24,320 bases of DNA from Gnetum montanum (lineage: Eukaryota; Streptophyta; Gnetopsida; Gnetales; Gnetaceae), in NCBI GenBank assembly GCA_015680685.1, contig MNCI01020982.1, positions 147,353 through 171,672 on the forward strand, read 5' to 3'. This document shows, one piece after another, positions 8,981 to 17,640 of this stretch. A program made the translations under genes and the position numbers. Each line of letters opens with the position of its first letter. The stretch's first letter is position 1. Under the pieces are notes generated by a model, which worked only from the letters and a program-made list of their open reading frames with translations, made no database searches and was not told where the DNA came from.

Positions 8981-9478
8981 AATGCATCTAACTATGCCTT
9001 GGAAGCAGTGCCTATGTAGATAGACGATAAGAAATGCCCATGCTACATCCACTACATGAGCCATAGCATTGTGGGAGCATAGTTAAATTACATCACCATG
9101 AAAAAGGAGTTAATGGTAGTGGTGTATGCTCTAGAAAAGTTCAAGCACTATGTGCTTAGTTACAAAATATTTGTGCATACATACCATAATGTAATTCACT
9201 TCCTCATGAACAAGCCAATGGTGAGTCCTTGTGTCATACAGTGGCTCGTGATCTTGCAAGAATTTGATATCACAATGGTAGATAAAAAAGGAACCGAGAA
9301 TTTGATCACTAACCACCTCTCTCACTTAAGATGGGATAATAAAGAGAAGGAGAGCCCACTCTTTGATCAATTTCTCAATGAACTCCTCTTTACAGGAGCA
9401 ATAAATGAACAAATGATTGAAGAAACAACATGGTATAATGACATCCTCACTTATCTTTTCACTCAAGAGATTCCATAG
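8981..9478 (+). pseudogene. pol: E2 RNase H, decayed
   Basis: RNase H removes RNA from the RNA-DNA hybrid. The frame starts at NASNYALEAV (family: DASNYA, so the first acidic residue is now Asn). It continues with CYIHYMSHS, then KKELMVVVYALEKFKHYVLS (9101-9160), IQWLVILQEFDITMVDKKGT, and NLITNHLSHL (9301-9330; the family has an Asp-His-Leu-Ser motif here, changed to Asn-His-Leu-Ser). The 126-codon open run from 9098 is real coding sequence. The same frame continues past a stop at 9476-9478 into integrase. Confidence 0.85.
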
Positions 9479-10778
9479 GATCTTGACTTTAGACAGAAGC
9501 AACAATTTCTTCATTGGGCCAAATACTTTATGAAAATTAATGGACACCTATACAAGGTGTGTGTCGATGGTTTGATTCGTTGGTGTGTCCCTAACAAAGA
9601 TCAACTGTGCATTCTCCAGGAAGCTCACGAAGGACCTTGCAGAGGCCACTATGTAGGGAGATGCACAGCCATAAAAATCCTAATGGCAGGATACTATTGG
9701 CCTACAATCTTTAGGGATGCTCACCAATTTTTCAAATCTTGTGAACTGTGTCAACAATATGGGGGATGACAACTCGCATGGAAGGTCCTCAACAGTGGAT
9801 CCAACCATTGGAACCTTTTGATATATGGGGCGTTAACTTCATGGGTCCCATCACATCCATATCCAATGAAAAGGCGTATATCATCGTAGTAGTTGACTAC
9901 TGCACAAAATGGGCAAAAGTAGCAACCATTATTGATTGTACATCGTCCACTACTACTAGATTTATACAACAAAATATTTTCAATAGGTTTGGGGTGCCAC
10001 ATCACTAATTTGTGATAATTTAATGCATTTCATGGGTGCCACTTTTAGAAAATTAATGCAATGCTTGGGGGTTGAACATCAATTAACAACACCCTACCAT
10101 CCCCAAGCCAACGATCAAGCAAAGGTAACCAACTGGGAGATCACAAAAATACTAACGTGGACCATTAGCAAATATAGGAAAGATTGAAGTACAAAACTTA
10201 ATGATGCTCTCTGGGCTTATCATTCAACATGGAAACTTCTTATTGGCTATTCTTACTACAAGTTAGTGTATGGAAAACTTCCAATGCTCTTGATTCAATC
10301 CAAGCTTTGTACACTCTCAATAGCCTAGGATCTAAATCTTGACCTAAGTCTAGGATAGAAAGAAAGATTAATCAACCTGAATGTACTAGATGAAAATCAA
10401 TTAGTGGCCCTATCTTTGAATGAGGTGCATAAGGAATTCAGCAAGCAACATCATGACCTTAGAATACAAAAGGTAAAACTTCAACCAGGAGATAAGATCC
10501 TCTACTGGAACCCTACACATGTACCCCAAAAGACAAAATTCCAAACATTGTGAAAGGGACCTTATATAATTAATCAAAAATTTTACTCTGGGGCCATGTT
10601 GATCTACAAACCTGAAAGCCCAAATAAAAAGCAGTTGATCAACATCTAACAAGAAAAACCTTTCCTAGAGCCAAGACATGCTAGTGCAACTACCACCTCG
10701 ATAGATGGACAACCACATTCCATTTTTCAGATCTCCTCCTTCCAACTCAATCGTGGGGGAGATGGCCATCCATGCTAA
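9479..10778 (+). pseudogene. pol: E2 integrase and pol C-terminus, decayed, two catalytic residues replaced
   Basis: Integrase inserts element DNA into the chromosome. The zinc-binding HHCC domain is at 9619-9755: EAHEG, GHYVGR, SCELCQQYGG. The core follows after a frameshift near 9760: EPFDIWGVNFMGP (9817-9849), where the first catalytic Asp is Asn. VVVDYCTKWAKVA (about 9886) and RFGVPHH follow, then a second frameshift at about 10005. ICDN (10008-10019) keeps the second Asp; YHPQANDQAK (about 10095-10125) has Lys in place of the catalytic Glu. The C-terminal domain has QPGDKILYWNPTHVPQKTKF. A stop at 10647 may be natural or mutational, because the frame stays open to 10776-10778. Confidence 0.88.
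10748..10765 (+). promoter_or_regulatory. Second polypurine-tract-like motif at the end of pol
   Basis: CAATCGTGGGGGAGATGG lies at the pol C-terminus, 5.2 kb before the real polypurine tract. The matching place in the minus-strand fragment at 2951-2969 reads TTCAATCATGGGGGAGATG, sharing 14 bases with the true tract of E4. A role in priming is inferred; it could also be only a coding coincidence. Confidence 0.4.
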
Positions 10779-12330
10779 CTATCTATAAGGCTTCTTAGTT
10801 TTTCTATTTTTTGTTTTCCACATCTTTGATTTTTCAAGTTATTTATTTTACAAATTTTTTATTTTCATATTTTTCTAATTTTACACCATCATTAGTACCT
10901 TTGAACTTTTCTCGATTATTTTACACTTTCTTATATATTTTACTTTGTTTTGTTTTGTTTTGTTCAAGTGTGATATTTTCTCCTTTTTACGAATAAAATT
11001 GCTTTATTGTCACAGGACACAGTGTCGCTATTGCTATTTACTAATGATGGTTTGTGCTTAATGTTGTGATTGTCATTGTGTGGTTTCTATTTTTGAATCC
11101 TAATGTGTGATGAATTTGACATGGTTTATTTTTCATGGAACAAGCAGTGAGTCCACATCATCTACCTATCTAATCAACTCTATGGTTTTCCTTGTTCTAG
11201 GAATTTGAGGTCCCCTCCATTAAAGAAACTTTTAATTAACTGGTGACCTTGGTAGTTCTAGAATTAGGAAGGATTCAAAAGGTTTGAAAAGGATGTGACT
11301 TCAAGGGGACTCAATACTCTTTGTACTCTTCTACTTGCTTGAGTACTTGAGTGTTTTTTCAAGGACTTCTTACCATTCTATACAAACCACTAATAGAAAG
11401 TCAAATAAGTCTTTGCATGGTGTGGTTCCCATCCAAAACTTTAAAAAAAATGATGGGAATTCAAAGCACACCCCTTAGACACAAATAATTCCTTGCATGG
11501 TGTGGCTCCCATTTCAAAAAAAAAACAATGAGAATTCAAAGCACACCCCTTGGACAAATAAATAGGCTACAAGCACTAGTTATGGAACTAGAAAGACATG
11601 CACCTATGCCTGAAGGTTCCCTCTAACTAATGTCCTCTCTCTCACTTCCTACTTCTCTTTTCTCCTCTTTATGGAATGATGTTTTTCTTGTGGAAGCACT
11701 CTCGTGTCTTGAGTGGATGCATCGATCTTAAAGTGACAATGCAAAGTTACTAAAAGTGGATGGTTTTGGTTTGGGTTGAGGATGGATCTTCCCAGGTCAT
11801 TTTAAACATAAATTCCATAAGGGACTTGTTATGATCTTAATTTAGAACTTCATTCCACCTTCTCTATCATCCATCCATGCTACCATAACTCACCTCACTA
11901 TCATGTTCTATGTTATGATCTATGTCTTGGTTTGATGTGTTGGAATTCTTGAGTATATTCTTTTTGGTTGGTCCTTAACTTTTGATGACCATTAAATTGA
12001 CTATGGGACCCATGGGCTCCTTAGTTGAGGTTATGCAAGGGCAACAAGGGCATGAGCCTACTATGGGGAGGACCCACTTGCATAGCTCTTGGTTTGGTTA
12101 GTTAAGGTCCCTTACCTTTGACATTACTACAATCCTATCTTTTGCATATTCCATTGGGTATCCCACTCAGTGCTCCTTAACCTTTTATTTTATTCGTCTC
12201 CTAAATCAATTTTTCTTTGTTTTACCAAATTTATGAGCTTCAATACCCTCTTCTCATGTTTTCATATTGTTCTTAGCCTTTTGAGCCTTCATTTGACCCT
12301 AATTTCATTCAAAACCTCTTCATATTTTGC
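10779..12330 (+). other. Non-coding post-pol spacer of E2, conserved in three copies
   Basis: About 1.55 kb without a supported gene. It starts T-rich (10790-10990), then contains blocks shared in antisense with 2380-2944 and with E4 (20930-22050). Examples are GTGAGTCCACATCATC (about 11149), AAAAGGATGTGACTTCAAGG (about 11288) and GGGCATGAGCCTACT with GGGGAGGACCCACT (about 12047-12080). Similarity without an open frame suggests an RNA-level role or simply common descent. The small frames here are chance. Confidence 0.6.
11403..11555 (+). repeat. Tandem duplication of a 75-78 bp unit in the spacer
   Basis: Two adjacent units each contain TTGCATGGTGTGG, then TCCCAT, an A-run, and GAATTCAAAGCACACCCCTT. 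In the first unit TTCCCAT and ATGGGAA can pair as a hairpin around the A-rich loop. E4 has only one unit (about 21472-21535, antisense), so the duplication arose in the E2 lineage. Confidence 0.8.
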
Positions 12331-12334
12331 AAGT

Positions 12335-12460
12335 TTGACCAAAGTCAACAATGGTCAACGATTGCGTCGTTAAGGCCTCAACAATGTAGCCCCCCCTCCC
12401 TCATCGACGAGGCCTAGTCGACTAGGCCTTGTCGATGAAATGCAAAAATCCTATATATAC
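12335..12460 (+). promoter_or_regulatory. Putative internal promoter upstream of ORF3
   Basis: Three W-box-type sites lie in 24 bp: TTGACC at 12335-12340, AGTCAA at 12343-12348 and GGTCAA at 12353-12358. They are followed by a C-rich run, a 36-bp palindrome (12402-12437) centred on GTCGAC with one mismatched pair, and a TATA box CTATATATAC at 12451-12460. The palindrome core TCGACGAGGCCTAGTCGAC matches TTGACGAGGCCTAGTTGAC in the E2 U3 at 17 of 19 positions, and GACTAGGCCTTGTCGA matches the U3 GACTAGGTCTTGTTGA at 14 of 16. The layout of palindromes then TATA copies that of the LTR. Function is inferred; a solo LTR fragment is the main alternative. Confidence 0.6.
12402..12437. repeat. 36-bp near-perfect palindrome (centre GTCGAC)
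   Basis: The left arm CATCGACGAGGCCTAGTC and the right arm GACTAGGCCTTGTCGATG are reverse complements except for one G/T pair. In a stretch with few CpG sites, this block keeps several. Confidence 0.9.
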
Positions 12461-12482
12461 CACCACTATGCACTTAGAATTT

Positions 12483-12610
12483 TTTTTCTCATTTGCTCAT
12501 AACACAAGGGGAGTTTTTGCAATTTTTTAGAGCCCAAAACCTTCCAGAGCCCATAACTTCCCAACTGTTTGTCCAAATCAGTCCATTTTTTGATCCTGCA
12601 CTTACTGGAG
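12483..12610 (+). other. Putative non-coding leader exon of the ORF3 transcript
   Basis: The exon would start about 25-30 bp after the TATA box and end at CTGGAG before GTAAGA. I find no ATG in these 128 bases, as expected for a 5' leader. The exact start is an estimate. The open frame through this exon begins at TTG and crosses the donor, so it is not a gene. Confidence 0.5.
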
Positions 12611-12915
12611 GTAAGATCTTTATTATGGGGGTTGCAAACCTTAAGGTTTCCAATGAAAAATTGATGAAATTTTTTGGAAATTTTTCTAACTTCCCCCAAA
12701 GGGTTAATAACCTTAACCACGTAAAAGCATCAAATTTTTCAACAACCTTTGGGATAATTTATTAATGATAACACATAAATGAAATAATAATTGGAGTAAT
12801 TAAATCAACCATAATCACAACTTAGCCAAGTGTAACTATCCTTAAGAGATAAAGGTATCCCAATTGCTTCATATTACACAATGATTGCTAACCCATGGTC
12901 TCATTGTGATTATAG
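12611..12915 (+). other. Putative intron before ORF3 (305 bp)
   Basis: The donor GGAG|GTAAGA is a near-consensus plant site. The branch-point-like TGCTAAC (12886-12892) lies about 24 bp before the acceptor TGATTATAG|ATG. The interval is AT-rich as plant introns are. The acceptor ends exactly at the ATG of ORF3. E4 has a similar arrangement on the minus strand (20639-20580). Splicing is inferred from the motifs only. Confidence 0.5.
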
Positions 12916-15753
12916 ATGACATCAAAATTGAAATGCCCATAGGAAGAAGAACCATCTCAACCAAGGAAGAAATGGCCCAAAAATGGAAGGGGCCAATAGA
13001 AACAAGTCCAAGAACCATCATAGGCAACCCATGCAACAGGACCTCTTAATGAGGAGCTTGAAGTGGAATCTATCTAACAGATTCCAAAGGAAGAAGTGCC
13101 TATAGAATATTCATAATCAAGAGAAGTGCCTAGACCCATGTTAAGGCTTGAAGTCACTTTGACTCAAGCTTTCCTTGACAGTATCAAGTCATGAGAAATC
13201 TAGCAATCAATCCTTTAGGAAATCAATTTTAGGTCATTCCTTTAGAAAGATCTAGCAGATGTCAAAACTTAATTACAAACCTCTCCCATGTGACCAATCA
13301 TCACATCTAGTGGGGAATGGTACATGGGAGAGACATACCTCTTTTGGAACAATAGAAGGTTAGGGTCCATTGTCAAAATCAAGGATATTCAAGTATCCTA
13401 CTCAGTAGAAGCTATCACACAGGCACTTGGGTTTCCTAAACCTGGAACACAGATGGTAGAACTATCAACGCAAGGTAATCCTAAGGCCAAGAAGGAGTGG
13501 ACCCAACGATACTATGGGATTGACTGTAATGAGTACTATGTGCTCACACTAGCAAAGTGCATCTATTTTAAAATCGCAACCTATCGTCTCAACCCAATGG
13601 TGAGGTTAAGCAAGGTCATTGTCTTCTTCGCCCAAGCATGCGTCACTCTAAGCAAGAAATTTCCTATCAACCTTCCATAACTACTCTACTTAGAGATTGA
13701 GAAGCGTTTCAAAGAAAACGAATGTGGAAGAAAAACCCTGCCCTTTCCATGCCTCATCTAAAAACTTTGCAAAAGGGCAGGAATTGTTCACTACTCGAAT
13801 GATACACTCAAGCATACTCCTTTAGCCTCATGGTCTAAGATCATGAAAGAGAAGACACTAGCAATGGCCCAAGAAGAGGAGTAGCCACCACCACCACCCA
13901 CTCAAGAAACAACACCGAAGGCCTGTGTAGCCATTAAGCATCTGCATAAAATCTGAGAGTAGCTCTTGAGTGAACAAGAGCAACATGCAAGAATGAGTAG
14001 GGCAAATCCATTTGTATACCGAGAAACAATGAGTCACCTTAATGAGGTGGCTCAAATAGTTAGCCAGATGGAGAGGGCTGGACCAATTTTCTTTACCCAA
14101 CAAATGTAGTTGCCTATGAGGTTAGATCCCAACACTCAGAAGGTGACAGTGTCACTATCTCAACACCATTTATTCTCCCAGAAATCTTTGGGAATGCTTC
14201 CACTTTCTCAATGCATTTGGAGGAAGGTGAAGGGGCAATTGTCTTGGTGATGTAGCACCAAGGGTAGGAAACAACAACCGAAGTGGTTGTTGACTATGTT
14301 GTTGAAGCATTAAATGCACCTGTGGTGTCTGTACTAGATGTATCTACACTTCAAGACTTGTAGATGTTCATAGGCATGGTTAGAAAAAAATTTAAACGTA
14401 GCCTAGCATGAAGAATTGTTGGAACGACTAGTGGAAACTAGGCAATTGACTCTGAATATCTTTGATTTTTCGAAAGACATCACTGCAACCCAGTTAGAGC
14501 TACTAAATGCAAGGGGCAAATGCATCATTTTGGAGGGGCAAATATCTCATTTTGGAGGGGAAACTTGAAACAACTCAAGAACAAAATCAATGCTTGGCCA
14601 TAGAAGTTGCCTAACTACATGCCTAGCTTGCTGATCCTATGATCCTTAGCCTAATAGTAATAAGAGATGATTCTAGAAGGCTGAGGAGGAGGTAGTTATG
14701 ACCATCTTCAACTAGTTCATAGCTGAAGCAAAAACGTACTTAATTCAGAAGGACTTGGCATAGATGCGCTAGGAGAATGAGACTCTGACTACACAGAATC
14801 ATCGTCAACATAATGTTGATGCTCAGAAGGACCAAATGCAAGAATTTATTCATCAACAGCAAGAGCAACTTGCCAAGGTGAACACTGAATTGAGGAGATT
14901 GACCATAGAAAATTGAAATCTATTAATCGAGAAAGTGCATTCCTTACACCAAAAGTCTACCATTAACATCGTTGCTTGAAAGGATGAGGTCCTCAAGTGC
15001 AAAAAAGTGAAGAATCACTATAGAGACTAGGTTGGCTTATAGAAGGAAGTCAATGAAAAACACTTTCAGATGACAAAGACAAAAATGAATGAAGCCCTTC
15101 AACAACTCCAACAAGGAAGAGAAGTTTGGCAACCCATCATTGATGGGATTGATGGTTACAACAAAGTGGAGATCTGCTTAAAGGAGTTGCAAATTGAAGA
15201 AATGACAAAATATATGGAGTTGGCTAATCTTTGATGTGCAAACCTAACAATGTTGACTACCAAATGATCACAGTTAGAGTTAGAAAAGCAAGTGACTAGC
15301 TTGTATCTGTTATACAAGGCTAAGTTCAAGCACCACAAAGACACCAAGTAGAAGCTTGAGACTACAAATGTTGAACTCAAAGTTCTTAAAGCATGGTTCA
15401 GATATCAATAACCAATTGCTAAGAACCTAGCCAAAAGGATGAATGACCACTAGGCATTTGACATTGAATGTAAACAATTCATTGCTTGGTTCGTCAATGC
15501 TAAGGAGCTATTTCCATCAATCTCGTGTCCCTGGGATGTTCTCATTCCAGCCCACATTAGCAAAGCTACATGAATGGTGCATGATCCTAGAAGTAAGGAA
15601 GAGAAAATGAAAGCACTACTAGATGCTTTCCGCCTCTAGCCTAAACTTGCAGCAATAACAAGACAGATGAGGCCACCTCAGCCATCGCCCATGCGTGAAG
15701 TTGGTAAAGGTCCCTTAGAACCTCAAGAGCCACCACCACCTAGGATTGTTTGA
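12916..15753 (+). pseudogene. ORF3 of E2: plant transposon-like protein with coiled coil, decayed
   Basis: An ATG at 12916 (MTSKLKCP, then a stop) begins a frame whose last stop TGA at 15751-15753 is exactly 945 codons later, so shifts near 14150 and 14400 cancel out. Residues about 1-45 are basic and Glu/Gln-rich. Residues about 130-300 contain VSYSVEAITQALGFPKPGT, KEWTQRYY, RLSKVIVFFAQACVTLSKKF and LPFPCLI with KLCKRAGI. This resembles the 'putative plant transposon protein' family common near Athila-type elements. Residues about 590-850 are Gln/Glu/Lys/Leu-rich (FIHQQQEQLAKVNTELRRL) and look coiled-coil. The C-terminus is Pro-rich (PLEPQEPPPPRIV). No signal peptide or membrane segment is visible, unlike a retroviral envelope. 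Many stops are TAG or TAA where Gln would fit. Biochemical role unknown. Confidence 0.7.
14521..14564 (+). repeat. 22-bp tandem duplication inside ORF3
   Basis: CATTTTGGAGGGG occurs in two consecutive 22-bp units within the frame-shifted middle part of ORF3. Confidence 0.7.
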
Positions 15754-15999
15754 TCTTCTCCACCACACTTCACACCATTAAGGAACATGCTGTCTAGTTT
15801 TGAAGAGCTGTGTCATGGTGTTTAATTTTGTGTCCTAAACACTATCATTTTTGTATGGTGTTGATACATACACCTAGGCACTCCATTTTTTGTCAAATTC
15901 AATCAGTTTATTTTGTTTTTGAAAGGTTAATTAATAATTCCATACCTTTCCAATTTTGTAAAGAACCTGAGGACAAATTTTCATTCAGTCATGGGGGTA
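15754..15999 (+). promoter_or_regulatory. E2 3' untranslated end and polypurine tract
   Basis: The polypurine tract ATGGGGGTA (15991-15999) directly precedes the LTR. The preceding 60 bp (from CCATACCTTT to TCAGTC) match the equivalent place in E4 (about 20200-20260, antisense). Plus-strand DNA synthesis would start here. Confidence 0.8.
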
Positions 16000-16900
16000 T
16001 GATGAGTTGTAGTTCTATTAGCTATGTCGACGAGACCTCGTCGATGGGGTCTTGTCAACGAGGCCTAGTTGATGCATCATATCATGCGTTGACATGGCCC
16101 TGTCGACACAGTGTCTATAGTCAACTATAAATATGCAGCCACCAACTGCATTTATGAAAAGAGAGATTGTAGTTGCAGTGAAGCTCTTGTAGTTTTTCCA
16201 TTTGAAAGTTAGAAATTTCCTCTCGAGTGCCTGTAGTAGGAGTCATTGAATGTACATATCTTTATTCAAGTATTATTGTACCTAAGCACAACAATATGTG
16301 CAACAATAAAGACAATATTTTTGATAAACCTTGCAGCATTCTAAATAGATTAAATACTTTGTTTATGCATTTAATGTTTTCAATTATTTGTTAAATGTTT
16401 TTAGTAATTAAGTTAATGAAGCGATTAAGTAAGATAGATTAGACACATAAGTACGACCACTTCCAGCATAACATGTATTCACTTGGTAATCCCAGCAACA
16501 TTATTACTTAGTATGCCCAATATCATAGCGCTTGGTTACCCAGCAGTAGATACGTGGGTTCAGGACGTGTATGGAAAGTGGGACTAGATGCTTATGTTAG
16601 GACTAGTTAAATGCTAGTTGATTGGTTAGTTTAAATTAATTAATCTAATCACTTTTATCTCCATTCGAACATCAAGCCATAAAATACAAAATGATAAAAA
16701 TTAGATGCATCAGTTACACTTAACCATACCATTGTATATCACTAGTGTAATTGGGAATACAATGATTGACCTTAAGGTAAGATTCACTTCCTAAAAGACT
16801 AGTGCACCGGAAATGATGAAGTCCATGGAATTCAACCGGATCACGGATGAATGCTCTGTGATTCGTATGGTTGAGCGTAGGGGTACCTCGCCACTCATTA
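16000..16900 (+). repeat. 3' LTR of E2
   Basis: It starts TGATGAGTTGTAG and ends CCACTCATTA, so the usual terminal CA has become TA. TATA is at 16125-16134 and AATAAA at 16305-16310. It differs from the 5' LTR mainly by transitions; the U3 palindromes have drifted. ATCCC (16901-16905) is the right target-site duplication. Confidence 0.9.
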
Positions 16901-16905
16901 ATCCC
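16901..16905. repeat. Right target-site duplication of E2
   Basis: ATCCC directly follows the 3' LTR and pairs with ATCCT at 3861-3865. Confidence 0.8.
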
Positions 16906-17640
16906 AAAACCTAAGTCTAATAGAGCTTTGCATGGCATATTTCTAGCTACTTTTAGATAAATCAAAGGCACTCCTAGATCAATTCTCTTCTAGAAAGTGG
17001 CCCTTCCTTAATCCAGTCTATGGCTATCTTTGTAAGCATGACAATTTGCATGTTTTTTTTGAACAATGTCGAAAGCTTGTTGTTGGTAGGTGGATCTATT
17101 ATGGAAGAAGTTGATCTTAATGAGGTTCTAACTCTACCAGCCTTTTCTGGACTTGTTCTAAAGAAAGGACATTTCTTTGTTTGGTCCTTAGTATTGCTAG
17201 TAAGATCCTCCATTCATATGTTCAATGCCCTTGTAGCTCTCTTATACTACAGTTGTGAAGAAAATTTCCCTTGCATAGCGGGTGGTGGCATTAATGGCAG
17301 GATTGGAAGGGGGATTTGATGAGCCAACTATTGGTGAATGTGTGTAAGGACTATGATCCATCCTTGGAGTAGTAAGTCTATAGTATTCTGGTGGATAATA
17401 AGGAGAATAAGTTTGAACTAATGTGTTTCCTAAATATATTAGATGCTAAATGTAATATCCATAAGGGTTTGGTTGCCTGTATAGATATTGTTGCCTTGGC
17501 AATGGAATTTCCCATGTTTGCGGTTGTTGCCATTGTTGCTAATATTGCTCTTGTGGTTGAGGGAAGGCTCTGCTTGGGTAACATGTCAGTTGGAAGGTAA
17601 CATGTCAGTTGGAAGGTTGTACATCTACTTTTTGACAAAG
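16906..17640 (-). pseudogene. E3 protease N-terminal part and gag-protease linker
   Basis: On the minus strand the last codons before the E2 insertion read MPCKALLDLGFG, the protease active-site region with its Asp preserved. Further upstream is VMLTKIAIDWIKEGPLSRRE, equivalent to HAIFDLMKVGNLPTKRS in E2. The sequence upstream of that (17220-17640) is the Pro/Gln/Asn-rich linker. A 19-bp tandem duplication (TAACATGTCAGTTGGAAGG, 17579-17616) lies in it. The C-terminal half of the protease is at 3531-3860, beyond E2. Confidence 0.75.

Larger units (their letters stand above)
3866..16900 (+). mobile_element. E2: full-length, decayed Athila/Tat-like gypsy retrotransposon (13.0 kb)
   Basis: The element has two LTRs in the same orientation (916 and 901 bp), a decayed tRNA-Asp primer site, gag, protease, RT, RNase H, integrase, a long spacer, a third reading frame, and a polypurine tract just before the 3' LTR. 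A 5-bp target duplication with one mismatch borders it. It is inserted in the antisense direction in the protease gene of E3. The LTRs differ at many positions (by eye about one base in eight, mostly transitions), so the insertion is old. Every coding region has stops and frameshifts. The domain order PR-RT-RH-IN is gypsy; the RT sequence and primer type favour the Athila/Tat branch. Confidence 0.9.

Noticed and set aside
12493-12765. Plus-strand frame of 90 codons before ORF3
   Set aside because: It has a TTG rather than ATG start, crosses the splice donor and has no family match; it lies in the leader and intron.
15810-16130. Plus-strand frame of 106 codons at the end of E2
   Set aside because: It spans the polypurine tract and the U3 of the 3' LTR.
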